Shown here: piece after piece, positions 5,975-14,385 of the stretch
Layout: each line of letters opens with the position of its first letter
Numbering within the stretch: position 1 is the stretch's first letter
Virus record (IMG/VR): IMGVR_UViG_3300048625_000152
Location: 1 to 64,000 of that record
DNA: 64,000 nucleotides
Direction: 5' to 3' (one strand)
Source: a virus
Made by a program: the position numbers and the translations under genes
Notes under the pieces: generated by a model
Database searches by the model: none
What the model was told of the DNA's origin: nothing
The model's input: only the letters and a program-made list of their open reading frames with translations

Positions 5975-7183
5975 ATGGCAAAGTTTTCTGAGAAGTTCTT
6001 TTGCCCAGCACCGTGGACAATGATGTACTATCACGCCAACTCTCCTAGTCCGTGTCATTACATCAAGAACTTAGAGTCTGGCATGACACCCGCTGAGTAT
6101 ATCAACAGTGATTGGCTCAAGCAGATGAAGACAGATATGCTGAGTGGCACTGCCCCAACTGCATGTGGCGGCTGCAAGACAAAAGAAGACATGGGGCTAA
6201 AAAGCACACGCGGCGCAATTTGGAATTACTATAATGTAGGCCCAGAACCCGAGTACGAAGATCAATGGTTTGCAAATAAATTTACAGCCGACACACCGAC
6301 AGTACCGGGCCGCATTGAACTTAGATTTAGTAATCTGTGTAACATGAAATGCAGAATGTGCGATGAAACATCTAGCTCTAGCTTTGCAGCAGAAAAGATT
6401 CAGCACAACATTAAACCAGATAAAGAAGGTAGCCACATTGAGTACAGTGTGATACCTATTACAAAAATTGAAAGCAATTCTATTGAGGGTCTTAAGGACC
6501 CTGCCTTCTTGGCCTCAGTATGGAAAGTATGCTTAACGGGTGGGGAACCATTCTTAATAAAAGAATATTACGACTACCTTGATTATCTAATAGATAACGG
6601 ATTCAACAAAGAAATTAACCTAGAGCTATACACCAATTGCAGTGTGTATAACCCATTGTTTGTTGACCGTCTTAGTAAATTTAAAACAGTGCAGATGGTA
6701 ATGAGCATTGACGCAGTGGGTAAATCGGCAGAATATATTCGCAGCGGAACAGATTGGCCAAAAGTTGAAAGTAACGTACTTAGACTTAACCAACTTCAAT
6801 CGCCGTTTAAGATGGAAGTTACAACAGCAATATCTGCATATAGTTTAATGGATTTTGCAGAAACAGCAACGTTCCTGATGCGGCTATATAACGAAAACAA
6901 CACCATTGGCGTGAAGTGCTATAACGTAACTTCTCCGCCAGGCATGAACTTTAACAACTTGCCTAATCAACTGCGGGGCCGGGCAATTGAGCAAATTAAC
7001 AAAGCAGTTGAAATACTAACTGCACCAAATTATGTAGTATTGGTTACTGAGCTACTAAATGTGAAACAAGCGTTATCAACATTAACGCCAAATATGCCAT
7101 CTGCATTCTTTGACTATACAAAGAAGTATGATGTTATTAGGGGCGAATCGTTTACAGACGTATTCTCTATACAAACAAAATAA
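5975..7183 (+). CDS. radical SAM protein (twitch/SPASM-like)
   Basis: 402 residues. C122-x3-C126-x2-C129 (CNMKCRMC) is the radical SAM [4Fe-4S] motif, followed by the glycine-rich SAM-binding LTGGEP around residue 190. The N-terminal 70 residues carry extra cysteines (C10, C64, C67 in CGGC) that could hold a second cluster. Family members use a 5'-deoxyadenosyl radical to modify peptides, RNA or small molecules; the substrate is not evident. CAGGAG precedes ATG 5975. It follows tRNA-Phe directly. A second radical SAM protein is at 14378, and IscU at 61801 could supply its cluster. Confidence 0.85.
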   Translation: MAKFSEKFFCPAPWTMMYYHANSPSPCHYIKNLESGMTPAEYINSDWLKQMKTDMLSGTAPTACGGCKTKEDMGLKSTRGAIWNYYNVGPEPEYEDQWFANKFTADTPTVPGRIELRFSNLCNMKCRMCDETSSSSFAAEKIQHNIKPDKEGSHIEYSVIPITKIESNSIEGLKDPAFLASVWKVCLTGGEPFLIKEYYDYLDYLIDNGFNKEINLELYTNCSVYNPLFVDRLSKFKTVQMVMSIDAVGKSAEYIRSGTDWPKVESNVLRLNQLQSPFKMEVTTAISAYSLMDFAETATFLMRLYNENNTIGVKCYNVTSPPGMNFNNLPNQLRGRAIEQINKAVEILTAPNYVVLVTELLNVKQALSTLTPNMPSAFFDYTKKYDVIRGESFTDVFSIQTK

Positions 7184-7189
7184 ACACCT

Positions 7190-7263
7190 GCTCTCATAGG
7201 TAAATGGTATATCGGCGCTGTGGTATAGCGCAGTCCTAAGTTCGATTCTTAGTGGGAGCACCA
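7190..7263 (+). tRNA. tRNA-Thr(GGT)
   Basis: Acceptor GCTCTCA/TGGGAGC; stem GCGCT/AGCGC with loop GTGGTAT (GGT); T-arm CTAAG-TTCGATT-CTTAG; encoded CCA. Confidence 0.8.
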
Positions 7264-7278
7264 TAAGATAAGTATCTG

Positions 7279-8175
7279 ATGCAAAACAATTTTTTATCTT
7301 GTACACATCCTATTATTTGTGCGCCAATGAATAGAGTGTCCGACGTTAAGTTGGCTCTCGCGGTTCACAACGCAGGCTGTCTGCCAAGCCTGGTAGTACA
7401 CAATTATATTGAGTCTCGATTGACTCTTGACGTAACAAAGATTGTGTCGGAGATGAAAGAATTCACTGAGCAATCTGGGTCTCGTGATTTTATTCTTGCA
7501 CTGCGATCGGATTTTTTATTAAAAGATACAACGCTGGTTGAAGCTATTCTAAAATACCATCCAAATTACTTGGAATTGTTTGATGATGTAGACTTAACAA
7601 ACATTCGTTTAACAAATATCATTAAACTTTTTAGAAAATATAAAATTAAGATAATCTACAAAGTATTGAGCACACGCCCTATTGGGGACTTAGTTAATTA
7701 CATTGATGCAATTGATATAAAGGGACCAGATGCTGCGTCCCGTGTTGCAGACGTGTCAATTAGTCTAGTGGATAGAATCAAGCAACTAAAATCGACCCAC
7801 AGCAATCTAAATATTATCGCATCGGGCGGCGTAACGTCGGCACAAGATATACAAGACTGCTTGGATGCAGGAGCATGTGCAGTTGGGTTGGGAACAATAT
7901 TTGCAGTATCAGAAGAATCATCTATTTCAACTGAAACCAAACTGAAAATGATCGAATCGTCATTTGATCAAGTAAAGAATATTGGCGAAGCTCATCAAAA
8001 TGCTTTGGTATTTTCTTCAGAGCCTGACGTAGATGGTAATCACACAATGGGACTAGAACTGGGAATCAAGAGTCCGACTGCTGGGCATGTATTTGCGGGC
8101 AAAGCAATTGATTACATTAGTTCAATTAAGACAGTACAAACTATTGTATCAGAGTTAACTGGGGTTGCCCGATGA
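7279..8175 (+). CDS. nitronate monooxygenase-like FMN TIM-barrel protein
   Basis: 298 residues. N-terminal PIICAPMNRVSD and LALAVHNAGCLPSL match the FMN-binding opening of nitronate monooxygenase/2-nitropropane dioxygenase (PIxxAPMxGVS...AxAVSNAGGLG). IASGGV and GLGTIFAVSEES match the phosphate-binding end of that family. Such enzymes oxidise nitronates; related barrels include IMP dehydrogenase and enoyl reductases, so the substrate is uncertain. The stop overlaps the next start (ATGA), giving translational coupling. Confidence 0.7.
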   Translation: MQNNFLSCTHPIICAPMNRVSDVKLALAVHNAGCLPSLVVHNYIESRLTLDVTKIVSEMKEFTEQSGSRDFILALRSDFLLKDTTLVEAILKYHPNYLELFDDVDLTNIRLTNIIKLFRKYKIKIIYKVLSTRPIGDLVNYIDAIDIKGPDAASRVADVSISLVDRIKQLKSTHSNLNIIASGGVTSAQDIQDCLDAGACAVGLGTIFAVSEESSISTETKLKMIESSFDQVKNIGEAHQNALVFSSEPDVDGNHTMGLELGIKSPTAGHVFAGKAIDYISSIKTVQTIVSELTGVAR

Positions 8176-9011
8176 CGCAGAAGCCAGCTGATGTAACTAT
8201 TTGTTATTTTGGAGGTAGTGGCGGATTCTTTTGTTTGTACCTGTTGCTACTCAGCGGCCAATATAAGTGTTGCTTCGAAAACGGAACAATCAACGTACAC
8301 AAAACAAAGTCCACGCAATGGAATATACAAAATGTTTCGGCGTGGAAAGACAACGAAATATGGCCTAATAATAGTGGCACACGGGCAACTAGTTTTGATG
8401 TTAGTAAAGTATTTTTTCTCTGCAACCCAATACCGATAACGCAAAAACCTGGACCGCAGGATAACATACTTGCCAAGTATCCGGGAAAGAAAATCTTGTT
8501 ATACACAGACCTAGCAACACAGTGGCATTTAACAAAAACCAAACGTGCATATTGGTTCCAACCAGGTCAGCAGCTAAACGGCCACGGCCCAAATTGGCAA
8601 ACACCCGAGTATCGTGAAGAACAAGTGCTTATATGGTACAACAACATTAAACAAGCCAATTGGCCCTTGATCACAAAGGCCGATGATTTTTATTCACTCC
8701 CGCAAGCAATACAAGACAAGTGTATAACTGAGCACAGTATGTGGGAAGTGTTGGATATTGGAAAATTTGATAATGAGGATTACCGCCCTCCTGGTGTAAT
8801 CTATAACGGAGATCTTGTGTATAAGAAAGTGGTAGACGTTATTCCCGAAATGGACATAGTGGTTAAACTACAAGACTTAATAAAAACTCAAGGCCGTGTG
8901 TTGTTTGATCAGCTGGGTATAACTACTAATATTGAAGTGCAAAAGTTTATAATTCAGTATCTGTCATTGCATACTGTTGAGCAGCGGAAATTCCTATTAG
9001 GTAAACTCTAA
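8172..9011 (+). CDS. hypothetical protein, sulfotransferase-like P-loop start
   Basis: 279 residues. The N-terminus YFGGSGGFFCLYLLLLSG (12-29) looks like the phosphosulfate-binding loop and first helix of sulfotransferase-type P-loop proteins. No clear 3'-phosphate motif is seen, so the assignment is weak. Coupled to the flavoprotein upstream through ATGA. The protein at 40222 has a similar opening (YFPWGAAGNLVRN) and could be a distant relative. The 3' end overlaps the convergent gene by 15 bases. Confidence 0.55.
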   Translation: MTQKPADVTICYFGGSGGFFCLYLLLLSGQYKCCFENGTINVHKTKSTQWNIQNVSAWKDNEIWPNNSGTRATSFDVSKVFFLCNPIPITQKPGPQDNILAKYPGKKILLYTDLATQWHLTKTKRAYWFQPGQQLNGHGPNWQTPEYREEQVLIWYNNIKQANWPLITKADDFYSLPQAIQDKCITEHSMWEVLDIGKFDNEDYRPPGVIYNGDLVYKKVVDVIPEMDIVVKLQDLIKTQGRVLFDQLGITTNIEVQKFIIQYLSLHTVEQRKFLLGKL

Positions 9012-9701
9012 TAGATTAGAATTGTCTGGCACTGCGAGAGTGGATACAGCTGGTCTGGACAAAAACTTAGTTAACACCTTGAGATTTACATAGACGGTGT
9101 CTTTAGTGAAGTCGGGAGACGAGTGATTAAACAACACATTTGTGTAATCGATTGCGCTACGCCAGTGGTGTGCAACTAATAACGGTTCTGCATAGTACAT
9201 CCAAAATTCTATATCGTTTAGAGTCTTTTCATCAGCAGTGATTAATTGATTGTGCTTTAGGTATTCGAAACTATATACGAAGCCCTCATATATTGGATCG
9301 ATAAGTATACTTAACAGAAAGGCAGAAGATTTTTTGCCTATGCTTAATATTTTGTTTTTCGGATATGCAGATTCATATGCACGTTGATTGATCGATTCTT
9401 GGTCCCACGCACTATCTACGTAGTACATTGCACGTTTGTTGTTCACAGTTTGTAACGCAACGGTTGGACCATACACCCCGTGGAGATATGTGCTACCCAT
9501 TGGTAGTGTAGTATTTTTTGGGATAAATGGCAGTTGTTGTCTACGGAAACTGTCTACTAGAATTTGGCTAGATAGTGTGGAGTTATCATCAATGACAATT
9601 GACGAATTGTTTGCTACAATGTTAGCAACGGCTACATCTAATTCGTCCTTCATGCTGCCAACAAGGCGTCCCGGAGAAGTGAAGTGTGCTGTGTAACCCA
9701 T
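8997..9701 (-). CDS. hypothetical protein, possible degenerate PP-loop relative
   Basis: 234 residues on the minus strand. The segment SSIVIDDNSTLSSQILVDSF (33-52) resembles the PP-loop region of the minus-strand protein at 12577 (LLTISSGIDSQSVLHSF), but the SGGxDS pyrophosphate loop is lost, so it would not bind ATP in the usual way. The order with the two PP-loop genes that follow suggests an inactive partner. A late promoter (TATAAATA, minus) sits 6 bases before ATG. Family membership is inference. Confidence 0.5.
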   Translation of the reverse strand: MGYTAHFTSPGRLVGSMKDELDVAVANIVANNSSIVIDDNSTLSSQILVDSFRRQQLPFIPKNTTLPMGSTYLHGVYGPTVALQTVNNKRAMYYVDSAWDQESINQRAYESAYPKNKILSIGKKSSAFLLSILIDPIYEGFVYSFEYLKHNQLITADEKTLNDIEFWMYYAEPLLVAHHWRSAIDYTNVLFNHSSPDFTKDTVYVNLKVLTKFLSRPAVSTLAVPDNSNLLEFT

Positions 9702-9707
9702 TTAATA

Positions 9708-9715
9708 TATTTATA
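9708..9715 (-). promoter_or_regulatory. T4-type late promoter (minus strand)
   Basis: On the minus strand this reads TATAAATA, 6 bases before the start codon at 9701, so the transcript would have almost no leader. Confidence 0.6.
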
Positions 9716-9723
9716 AACCACAC

Positions 9724-10932
9724 ATGATCAATGTAAAATTAGGATATTACTTATGCAACGGAATCTCATTTGATTCTAAGATCGCAGCGTGTGTACACTC
9801 GGTGCAGCACAACAATGCACCAGTTACCTGGACCTTCAATGATCGAGAATTTAACCAGTACGATTGGACCCGAGAGCCTGAACAGACTCTCGATCAGCTG
9901 TACGATCTTAGATCTAAGCAAATAAGAGAACAGTACGACTATGTTATATTGAGTTATAGCGGCGGATCAGACAGCCACAATATCTTAATGAGCTTTATCC
10001 GACAAGGGTTGCATATAGATGAGATTGTAGTGAACACTACAGAAAAAGCCAGTGCTAAGTTCACTGAGTTAGATAAGAATAATCTAGATCCCCGTAATGC
10101 AGCAGCGGAACATGTGTTCCAAACTCTGCCGAGACTGAGAGAAATACAAGACCAGATTCCCAGGACTAAGATTAGTGTAATGGATCTGTCTGATCATTTG
10201 TTTGAAAGTTTTTCAAAGGCAGATGATGCAAGTTGGGTGCTAGAAAAACGTGAAAGTTTAAACCCAGCAGGGGTGACGAGATTTAATTATCTCCACTTTG
10301 ATCAATTACGTAAGCAGTTTGATAAAGATAAGAAAATTGCATTAGTACTAGGGATCGAAAAGCCTCGAGTGTTTATTAGATATGGCCAATTGATACTGCG
10401 GTTCATTGACAGAGCTGCAAACATCGTCACAGTAGCAGAACACATTAAAGAATACACAAACAGCACAGTGGAGTTTTTCTACTGGAGTCCCGACGCAGTA
10501 CCTATTATTATCAAGCAAGCGCATACTATTAAGCGATGGCTTGAAGCTAACCCGGATAAGCAGCATCTATGGGACGTCGACACACTAACACCCGAGATGA
10601 TTAGATTAGTACACGAACGGATCTACCGTCCGCTACTGTACTCTACATGGAACAACAGTTGGTGGCAATCGAATAAAGCAGTTAACGACTGGACAAGCGA
10701 GTTTGATCAGTGGTTTAAAGATGGCTACAGCGATACCCGTGCGTATCGTGTATGGGCTGAAGGCATTGATTATGTGCGTAATATTTTACATCCATACATA
10801 AACACCACTCATCTGGTAGACGGCCAAACTGATGGACTTGAGATATTTGTCAAAGAGTACTCAATTGGCCCAGTAAAAAATCTCTGCCCAGAGTTGAAGA
10901 ATAAACTGTACAATCGCTTGCGAAATAAATAA
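9724..10932 (+). CDS. PP-loop ATPase, asparagine-synthetase-like
   Basis: 402 residues. SYSGGSDS (77-84) is the PP-loop SGGxDS of N-type ATP pyrophosphatases (asparagine synthetase, QueC, TilS). These adenylate a carbonyl or carboxylate and release pyrophosphate. No glutaminase domain is present. The paralogue at 11469 shares the N-terminal YYxCNGIxF opening, EPEQTLDxLYD and REQYDYxILSYSGGSD. Substrate unknown; amidation or thiolation of a metabolite, peptide or tRNA are options. Confidence 0.75.
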   Translation: MINVKLGYYLCNGISFDSKIAACVHSVQHNNAPVTWTFNDREFNQYDWTREPEQTLDQLYDLRSKQIREQYDYVILSYSGGSDSHNILMSFIRQGLHIDEIVVNTTEKASAKFTELDKNNLDPRNAAAEHVFQTLPRLREIQDQIPRTKISVMDLSDHLFESFSKADDASWVLEKRESLNPAGVTRFNYLHFDQLRKQFDKDKKIALVLGIEKPRVFIRYGQLILRFIDRAANIVTVAEHIKEYTNSTVEFFYWSPDAVPIIIKQAHTIKRWLEANPDKQHLWDVDTLTPEMIRLVHERIYRPLLYSTWNNSWWQSNKAVNDWTSEFDQWFKDGYSDTRAYRVWAEGIDYVRNILHPYINTTHLVDGQTDGLEIFVKEYSIGPVKNLCPELKNKLYNRLRNK

Positions 10933-10946
10933 CTATAGTGTATAAT
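10918..10946 (+). promoter_or_regulatory. sigma70-type promoter
   Basis: TTGCGA (10918-10923), 17-base spacer, TATAAT (10941-10946). It drives the small ORF at 10966 and the tRNAs beyond. Confidence 0.6.
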
Positions 10947-10965
10947 ACACAGAAGGGACGATGCA

Positions 10966-11106
10966 ATGAAGCCTAAAGAGACTATCGAAAAAGCATACAG
11001 CAACGTTCCAAAAGAAGTTGTGAATCCAATAGACCTAAGTTGGATTCCAGAGTTTAGAGGTGTTAGATATTACTGGATCCGTCTAGTAAGGTTTTTCACT
11101 AGATAA
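10966..11106 (+). CDS. small hypothetical protein
   Basis: 46 residues (begins MKPKETIEKAYSNVP), preceded by AGAAGGGACG 8-18 bases upstream and a promoter 20 bases before. Pro and aromatic rich, ending in RLVRFFTR. No family recognised. An ATG five bases upstream stops at once. Confidence 0.55.
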   Translation: MKPKETIEKAYSNVPKEVVNPIDLSWIPEFRGVRYYWIRLVRFFTR

Positions 11107-11112
11107 GAATAC

Positions 11113-11200
11113 GGAGCGTTGGCCGACCGGTTAAGGCAGCGGCTTGCTAAGCCGTCATTTCGAAAGAGGTGAGTAGGTTCGATTCCTACACGCTCCGCCA
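11113..11200 (+). tRNA. tRNA-Ser(GCT), second copy
   Basis: Acceptor GGAGCGT/ACGCTCC perfect; loop TTGCTAA (GCT); long variable arm; encoded CCA. The sequence differs from the Ser tRNA at the window start. Confidence 0.92.
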
Positions 11201-11218
11201 GTGATAAGTAAGTATAAT

Positions 11219-11294
11219 GCGGATGTAGCTCAGCTGGTAGAGCACAACGTTGCCAACGTCGAGGTCGTCGGTTCGAACCCGATCATCCGCTCCA
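11219..11294 (+). tRNA. tRNA-Gly(GCC)
   Basis: Acceptor GCGGATG/CATCCGC; loop TTGCCAA (GCC); D-arm AGCTCAGCTGGTAGAGC; encoded CCA. Confidence 0.88.
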
Positions 11295-11299
11295 TAAAT

Positions 11300-11376
11300 G
11301 GCTCTCTAGTTCCAATTGGCAGAACATCGGATTCCAAATCCGAGTGTTGGGGGTTCGAATCCCTCGGGGGTCGCCA
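11300..11376 (+). tRNA. tRNA-Trp(CCA)
   Basis: Stem TCGGA/TCCGA with loop TTCCAAA (CCA); T-arm GGGGG-TTCGAAT-CCCTC; acceptor paired by several G-U; encoded CCA. It is the natural near-cognate reader of the UGA in the RF-like gene. Confidence 0.85.
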
Positions 11377-11380
11377 ATTT

Positions 11381-11455
11381 CGGTCTTTGGTGAAATGGAT
11401 ATCATCTCTGTCTTCGAAACAGAGGGTGGGAGTTCGATCCTCTCAAGACCGGCCA
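11381..11455 (+). tRNA. tRNA-Arg(TCG)
   Basis: Acceptor CGGTCTT/AAGACCG perfect; stem TCTGT/ACAGA with loop CTTCGAA (TCG); encoded CCA. Confidence 0.9.
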
Positions 11456-11468
11456 CATAAGTACATAA

Positions 11469-12617
11469 ATGATAGATAAAGATCTAAGCTATTACACCTG
11501 CAATGGGATAGAGTTTTCCTCAAAGGTTAATGCTTGCATATATTCCCAGACAGTTAACAAGCCAGTTGAATGGATGTTTCACAACGATGTGTACTCAGCA
11601 TATCCGTGGCAAATTGAGCCAGAGCAGACACTAGACGAACTCTACGACGCCCGAGCTAGACAACTTCGCGAACAGTACGACTACTTGATTCTCAGCTACA
11701 GCGGCGGCTCGGATACAAATAATATTCTTGAAAGTTTTATTAGGCAGGATCTGCACATAGATGAGATTGTTACTAATCACATTACTAAAGCAACTGAAAA
11801 ATTCACAATCATCGATCCTAGTAACAAGTTAGCTTCTAACTTTGCAGCAGAACATCAACTGCAAGCGATTCCACGTTTGCAATACATTTATGATAAGTTG
11901 CCTAAAACTAAGATTACAGTCCTGGATGTAAGTGACGTAGTCTTGAATTCAATGAGCCAGTTCGACGATGTTGAATGGGTACACGAGCGCAATGATTATC
12001 TGTCAATTGGGCAACTGTTTAGATACAATTATTTTCATTTTGCTGAATTGAAAAAGCAATTTGATAAAGACAAGAAGGTTGCAATCATCGTCGGGGTAGA
12101 TAAGCCACGAACAGTAATTTCGCCAAATGATGAGTTTGTGTTATACTTCACAGATGCGACTGCTAATATTGCAAGTGTCAATGACTTTAACACAGAATAC
12201 TCGAATATTAAAACAGAGTTGTTCTACTGGTCCAAGGACACGGCACCACTAATTTGCAAGCAAGCACACGTGGTTAAACATTGGCTAGAAGCCAATCCTG
12301 TGAGACAACGTATGTGGCGCAACGTAACTAAAGAAATGGTTCGCTTGTACCACGAAAGATTTTTACGCAATATCTTATACACTACATGGGATGACACATG
12401 GTTCCAAGCTGACAAAGGTACTAGTTACTGGAACAGTGAGTTTGACGCATGGTTCCACAACGACCCCACCTTGTCTAGAGAGTTAACACAATGGAAACGT
12501 GGGCTTGAGTACGTGGCACAGAGTGCCGGGGACTACATCGAATACAAAAACGGTGTCGCAGACGGACTAAAAGGGTTTAAGCATTCGTATTTTGTTGGTC
12601 GGATGCGTAACGTTTAA
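11469..12617 (+). CDS. PP-loop ATPase, asparagine-synthetase-like (paralogue)
   Basis: 382 residues, paralogous to the protein at 9724 along its length; PP-loop SYSGGSDT at 76-83. FDKDKKVAIIVGVDKPR matches FDKDKKIALVLGIEKPR of the paralogue. It starts 13 bases after tRNA-Arg with no obvious ribosome site. The 3' end overlaps the convergent minus gene by 41 bases. Two close but clearly diverged copies suggest different substrates rather than dosage. Confidence 0.75.
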   Translation: MIDKDLSYYTCNGIEFSSKVNACIYSQTVNKPVEWMFHNDVYSAYPWQIEPEQTLDELYDARARQLREQYDYLILSYSGGSDTNNILESFIRQDLHIDEIVTNHITKATEKFTIIDPSNKLASNFAAEHQLQAIPRLQYIYDKLPKTKITVLDVSDVVLNSMSQFDDVEWVHERNDYLSIGQLFRYNYFHFAELKKQFDKDKKVAIIVGVDKPRTVISPNDEFVLYFTDATANIASVNDFNTEYSNIKTELFYWSKDTAPLICKQAHVVKHWLEANPVRQRMWRNVTKEMVRLYHERFLRNILYTTWDDTWFQADKGTSYWNSEFDAWFHNDPTLSRELTQWKRGLEYVAQSAGDYIEYKNGVADGLKGFKHSYFVGRMRNV

Positions 12618-13479
12618 CTCCGCCCCCGATGTTGCCCATATGGTCTAGCAGTTCTGTAAATGGAATTGCTAGCGAATGAGATACAGTATCAAATGGTCGA
12701 CGAATAAATGGCATACGTTCAGATCCGTTATACTTCGGGAAGTACATGAGTTCGTCCTTCCAGTATTGACCATAGATAAATGGCTTTACATAAAAGTCCC
12801 AGTTGTCTCCGCGATAGACATTAAACATACGCTTAGATAGTCCGTTAGCATTGTATAATTGGCCAGCCGTTGCAACAGCTCTGTACACCGGATCGTTTAA
12901 AAAACTATACATGAATTCGGTGGTGTCGCCAAAGAAGATGTTGCGCCCAGATCGCTTTGCTAATTCAAATGCACGTGGCTTTTCGATTTCGCAATAGTGG
13001 AGCCCCATGTGATAGTACGGAACGCCGTTGTTAACTAACACTTGTGGGTCGTGGATAATTTGCACTACATCTGCAGAGTCCGGTAGTAGACTTATAAACC
13101 GTTTACTAAGCAAAAAGAATCGATGGATGCCGGTAGCTTCATCTTCGGCAATTAGTTCATCAGCAAGTGCTAGCGGATCAAGATCTACAATGCGAGTTTT
13201 GATTCCGTACTTTTTGTCGACTAACTGAAGATTGCGATATTCGTGATCATTGTATCCGGGAAGGTACATAAATGCAGTTTCAATTGGTATGCCTTGTGTA
13301 ACAAAACTATGTAACACACTTTGGCTGTCAATTCCTGAGCTAATGGTTAGCAACAGTTTATTGGATTGGCTAGCTAAATCTCGAGCATGGCGATCGCTTT
13401 CTTCACGCATGTTGCCCACCGTGCGTGTGCAAGCAGGGATGTCAATGTAAAATTTATTATTTGAAAAACCGTATAGCAT
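12577..13479 (-). CDS. PP-loop ATPase-like protein (third, minus strand)
   Basis: 300 residues. LLTISSGIDSQSVLHSF contains the loop SSGIDS (47-52), a slightly altered SGGxDS with the key Ser, Gly, Asp and Ser kept. It lacks the longer N-terminal part of the plus-strand paralogues. A late promoter (minus AATAAATA) lies 8 bases upstream of ATG, so it is expressed late while its neighbours point the other way. Confidence 0.68.
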   Translation of the reverse strand: MLYGFSNNKFYIDIPACTRTVGNMREESDRHARDLASQSNKLLLTISSGIDSQSVLHSFVTQGIPIETAFMYLPGYNDHEYRNLQLVDKKYGIKTRIVDLDPLALADELIAEDEATGIHRFFLLSKRFISLLPDSADVVQIIHDPQVLVNNGVPYYHMGLHYCEIEKPRAFELAKRSGRNIFFGDTTEFMYSFLNDPVYRAVATAGQLYNANGLSKRMFNVYRGDNWDFYVKPFIYGQYWKDELMYFPKYNGSERMPFIRRPFDTVSHSLAIPFTELLDHMGNIGGGVKRYASDQQNTNA

Positions 13480-13487
13480 TTGTTCAA

Positions 13488-13495
13488 TATTTATT
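13488..13495 (-). promoter_or_regulatory. T4-type late promoter (minus strand)
   Basis: Minus strand reads AATAAATA, 8 bases before the start codon at 13479, giving a near-leaderless transcript. Confidence 0.6.
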
Positions 13496-13522
13496 GACTT
13501 ATCTACTAGCAGTCTGTATAAT
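13494..13522 (+). promoter_or_regulatory. sigma70-type promoter
   Basis: TTGACT (13494-13499), 17-base spacer, TATAAT (13517-13522), overlapping the divergent late promoter. No CDS follows for 250 bases. Confidence 0.75.
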
Positions 13523-13523
13523 A

Positions 13524-13788
13524 CAAACTGTTCATAAAAGAGTTAGCCATGAGCAGGGCAGCTTTCTGTTACCAGTGGTAGGCGTAGTATCAATAATCTT
13601 GCAATTAGTGGCCTGTGTTTAAGTATCGGGAACCCCCGAGGCAACAAAACGATTTTAAAATTGAGAACCGTTTCGAGCCCACAACGTGTGGTCTAGGTAG
13701 GCATTCGCAAGATGCTGCTTGATCTAGATCATGGTTGCCCATCTGATCAATGGGGACCAAGTGGTCCGCGGTTGAAAAACAGAATTAC
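13524..13788 (+). ncRNA. promoter-driven noncoding stretch, structured
   Basis: Downstream of a good promoter, only a 10-codon ORF is present. Perfect short hairpins occur: CCACA-ACG-TGTGG, GCAT-TCGCAAG-ATGC and GGACC-AAGT-GGTCC, plus AAACG/CGTTT around 13650-13675 and the palindrome TGATCTAGATCA. It is either a small RNA or a structured leader of the oxygenase/radical SAM pair at 13789-15553. Confidence 0.4.
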
Positions 13789-14385
13789 ATGGCTAACCCT
13801 TTTATGAATACATTAACGTTTCAAACCCCAGTGCGTATAGTTAATAACTGGGATAAAACAGCTCAAGTGGCAAAGCACTGCATTGATCTAGTAAAGAGTC
13901 AATCAACTGGTATTACTAGGGAATACAAATACAGTGATTACGGATATCACTATGAGCTAGGATCATCGGGCACAGTTAGTCACATTACTAATGGTAGTGC
14001 AGAATGGTATTCAGTAACAGGCAAGCTAATTGAATCTACCATGCGCTTTTTGCCAATGATGCTAGATGATCTTGCAGAGCTTGGTCCTACTTTTGCTAGC
14101 ATTAACTACATGGTAGGCGATGGTGCAGAGCATAAGGATCACGAAAGTCAGCAAACTGGGTTTAATTATTTCTTCGCTGATTGTGACAGCACTACCTACG
14201 CAAGAAACGCAGACATCTGCGAATCCTATCGTAGTGTAAAAGACACAGGATGGATCCTTGATATCCAACAACTACACAGCATCTCAAATACAAACGAACG
14301 AATTTGGTTTAACCTTAGATTTGGTAAACCCTTTGCCTATTGCAGAGATTGGTTTGCAGATCATTTGGTATTAACTTATGAATAA
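13789..14385 (+). CDS. 2OG-Fe(II) oxygenase-like protein
   Basis: 198 residues from ATG 13789; an upstream ATG at 13750 lies inside the GGACC hairpin and lacks a ribosome site. Metal triad H115-x-D117 (AEHKDHES) and H163 (LHSISNTNER), with R171 as the likely 2-oxoglutarate anchor. The 3' end overlaps the next gene by 8 bases. Coupling with a radical SAM enzyme suggests both act on one substrate, for example a ribosomally made peptide or a sugar. Confidence 0.6.
   Translation: MANPFMNTLTFQTPVRIVNNWDKTAQVAKHCIDLVKSQSTGITREYKYSDYGYHYELGSSGTVSHITNGSAEWYSVTGKLIESTMRFLPMMLDDLAELGPTFASINYMVGDGAEHKDHESQQTGFNYFFADCDSTTYARNADICESYRSVKDTGWILDIQQLHSISNTNERIWFNLRFGKPFAYCRDWFADHLVLTYE

Noticed and set aside
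11201-11479. 92-residue ORF over three tRNAs
   Set aside because: The sequence (VAQLVEHNVANVEVVGSNP) is the usual false translation of tRNA genes.
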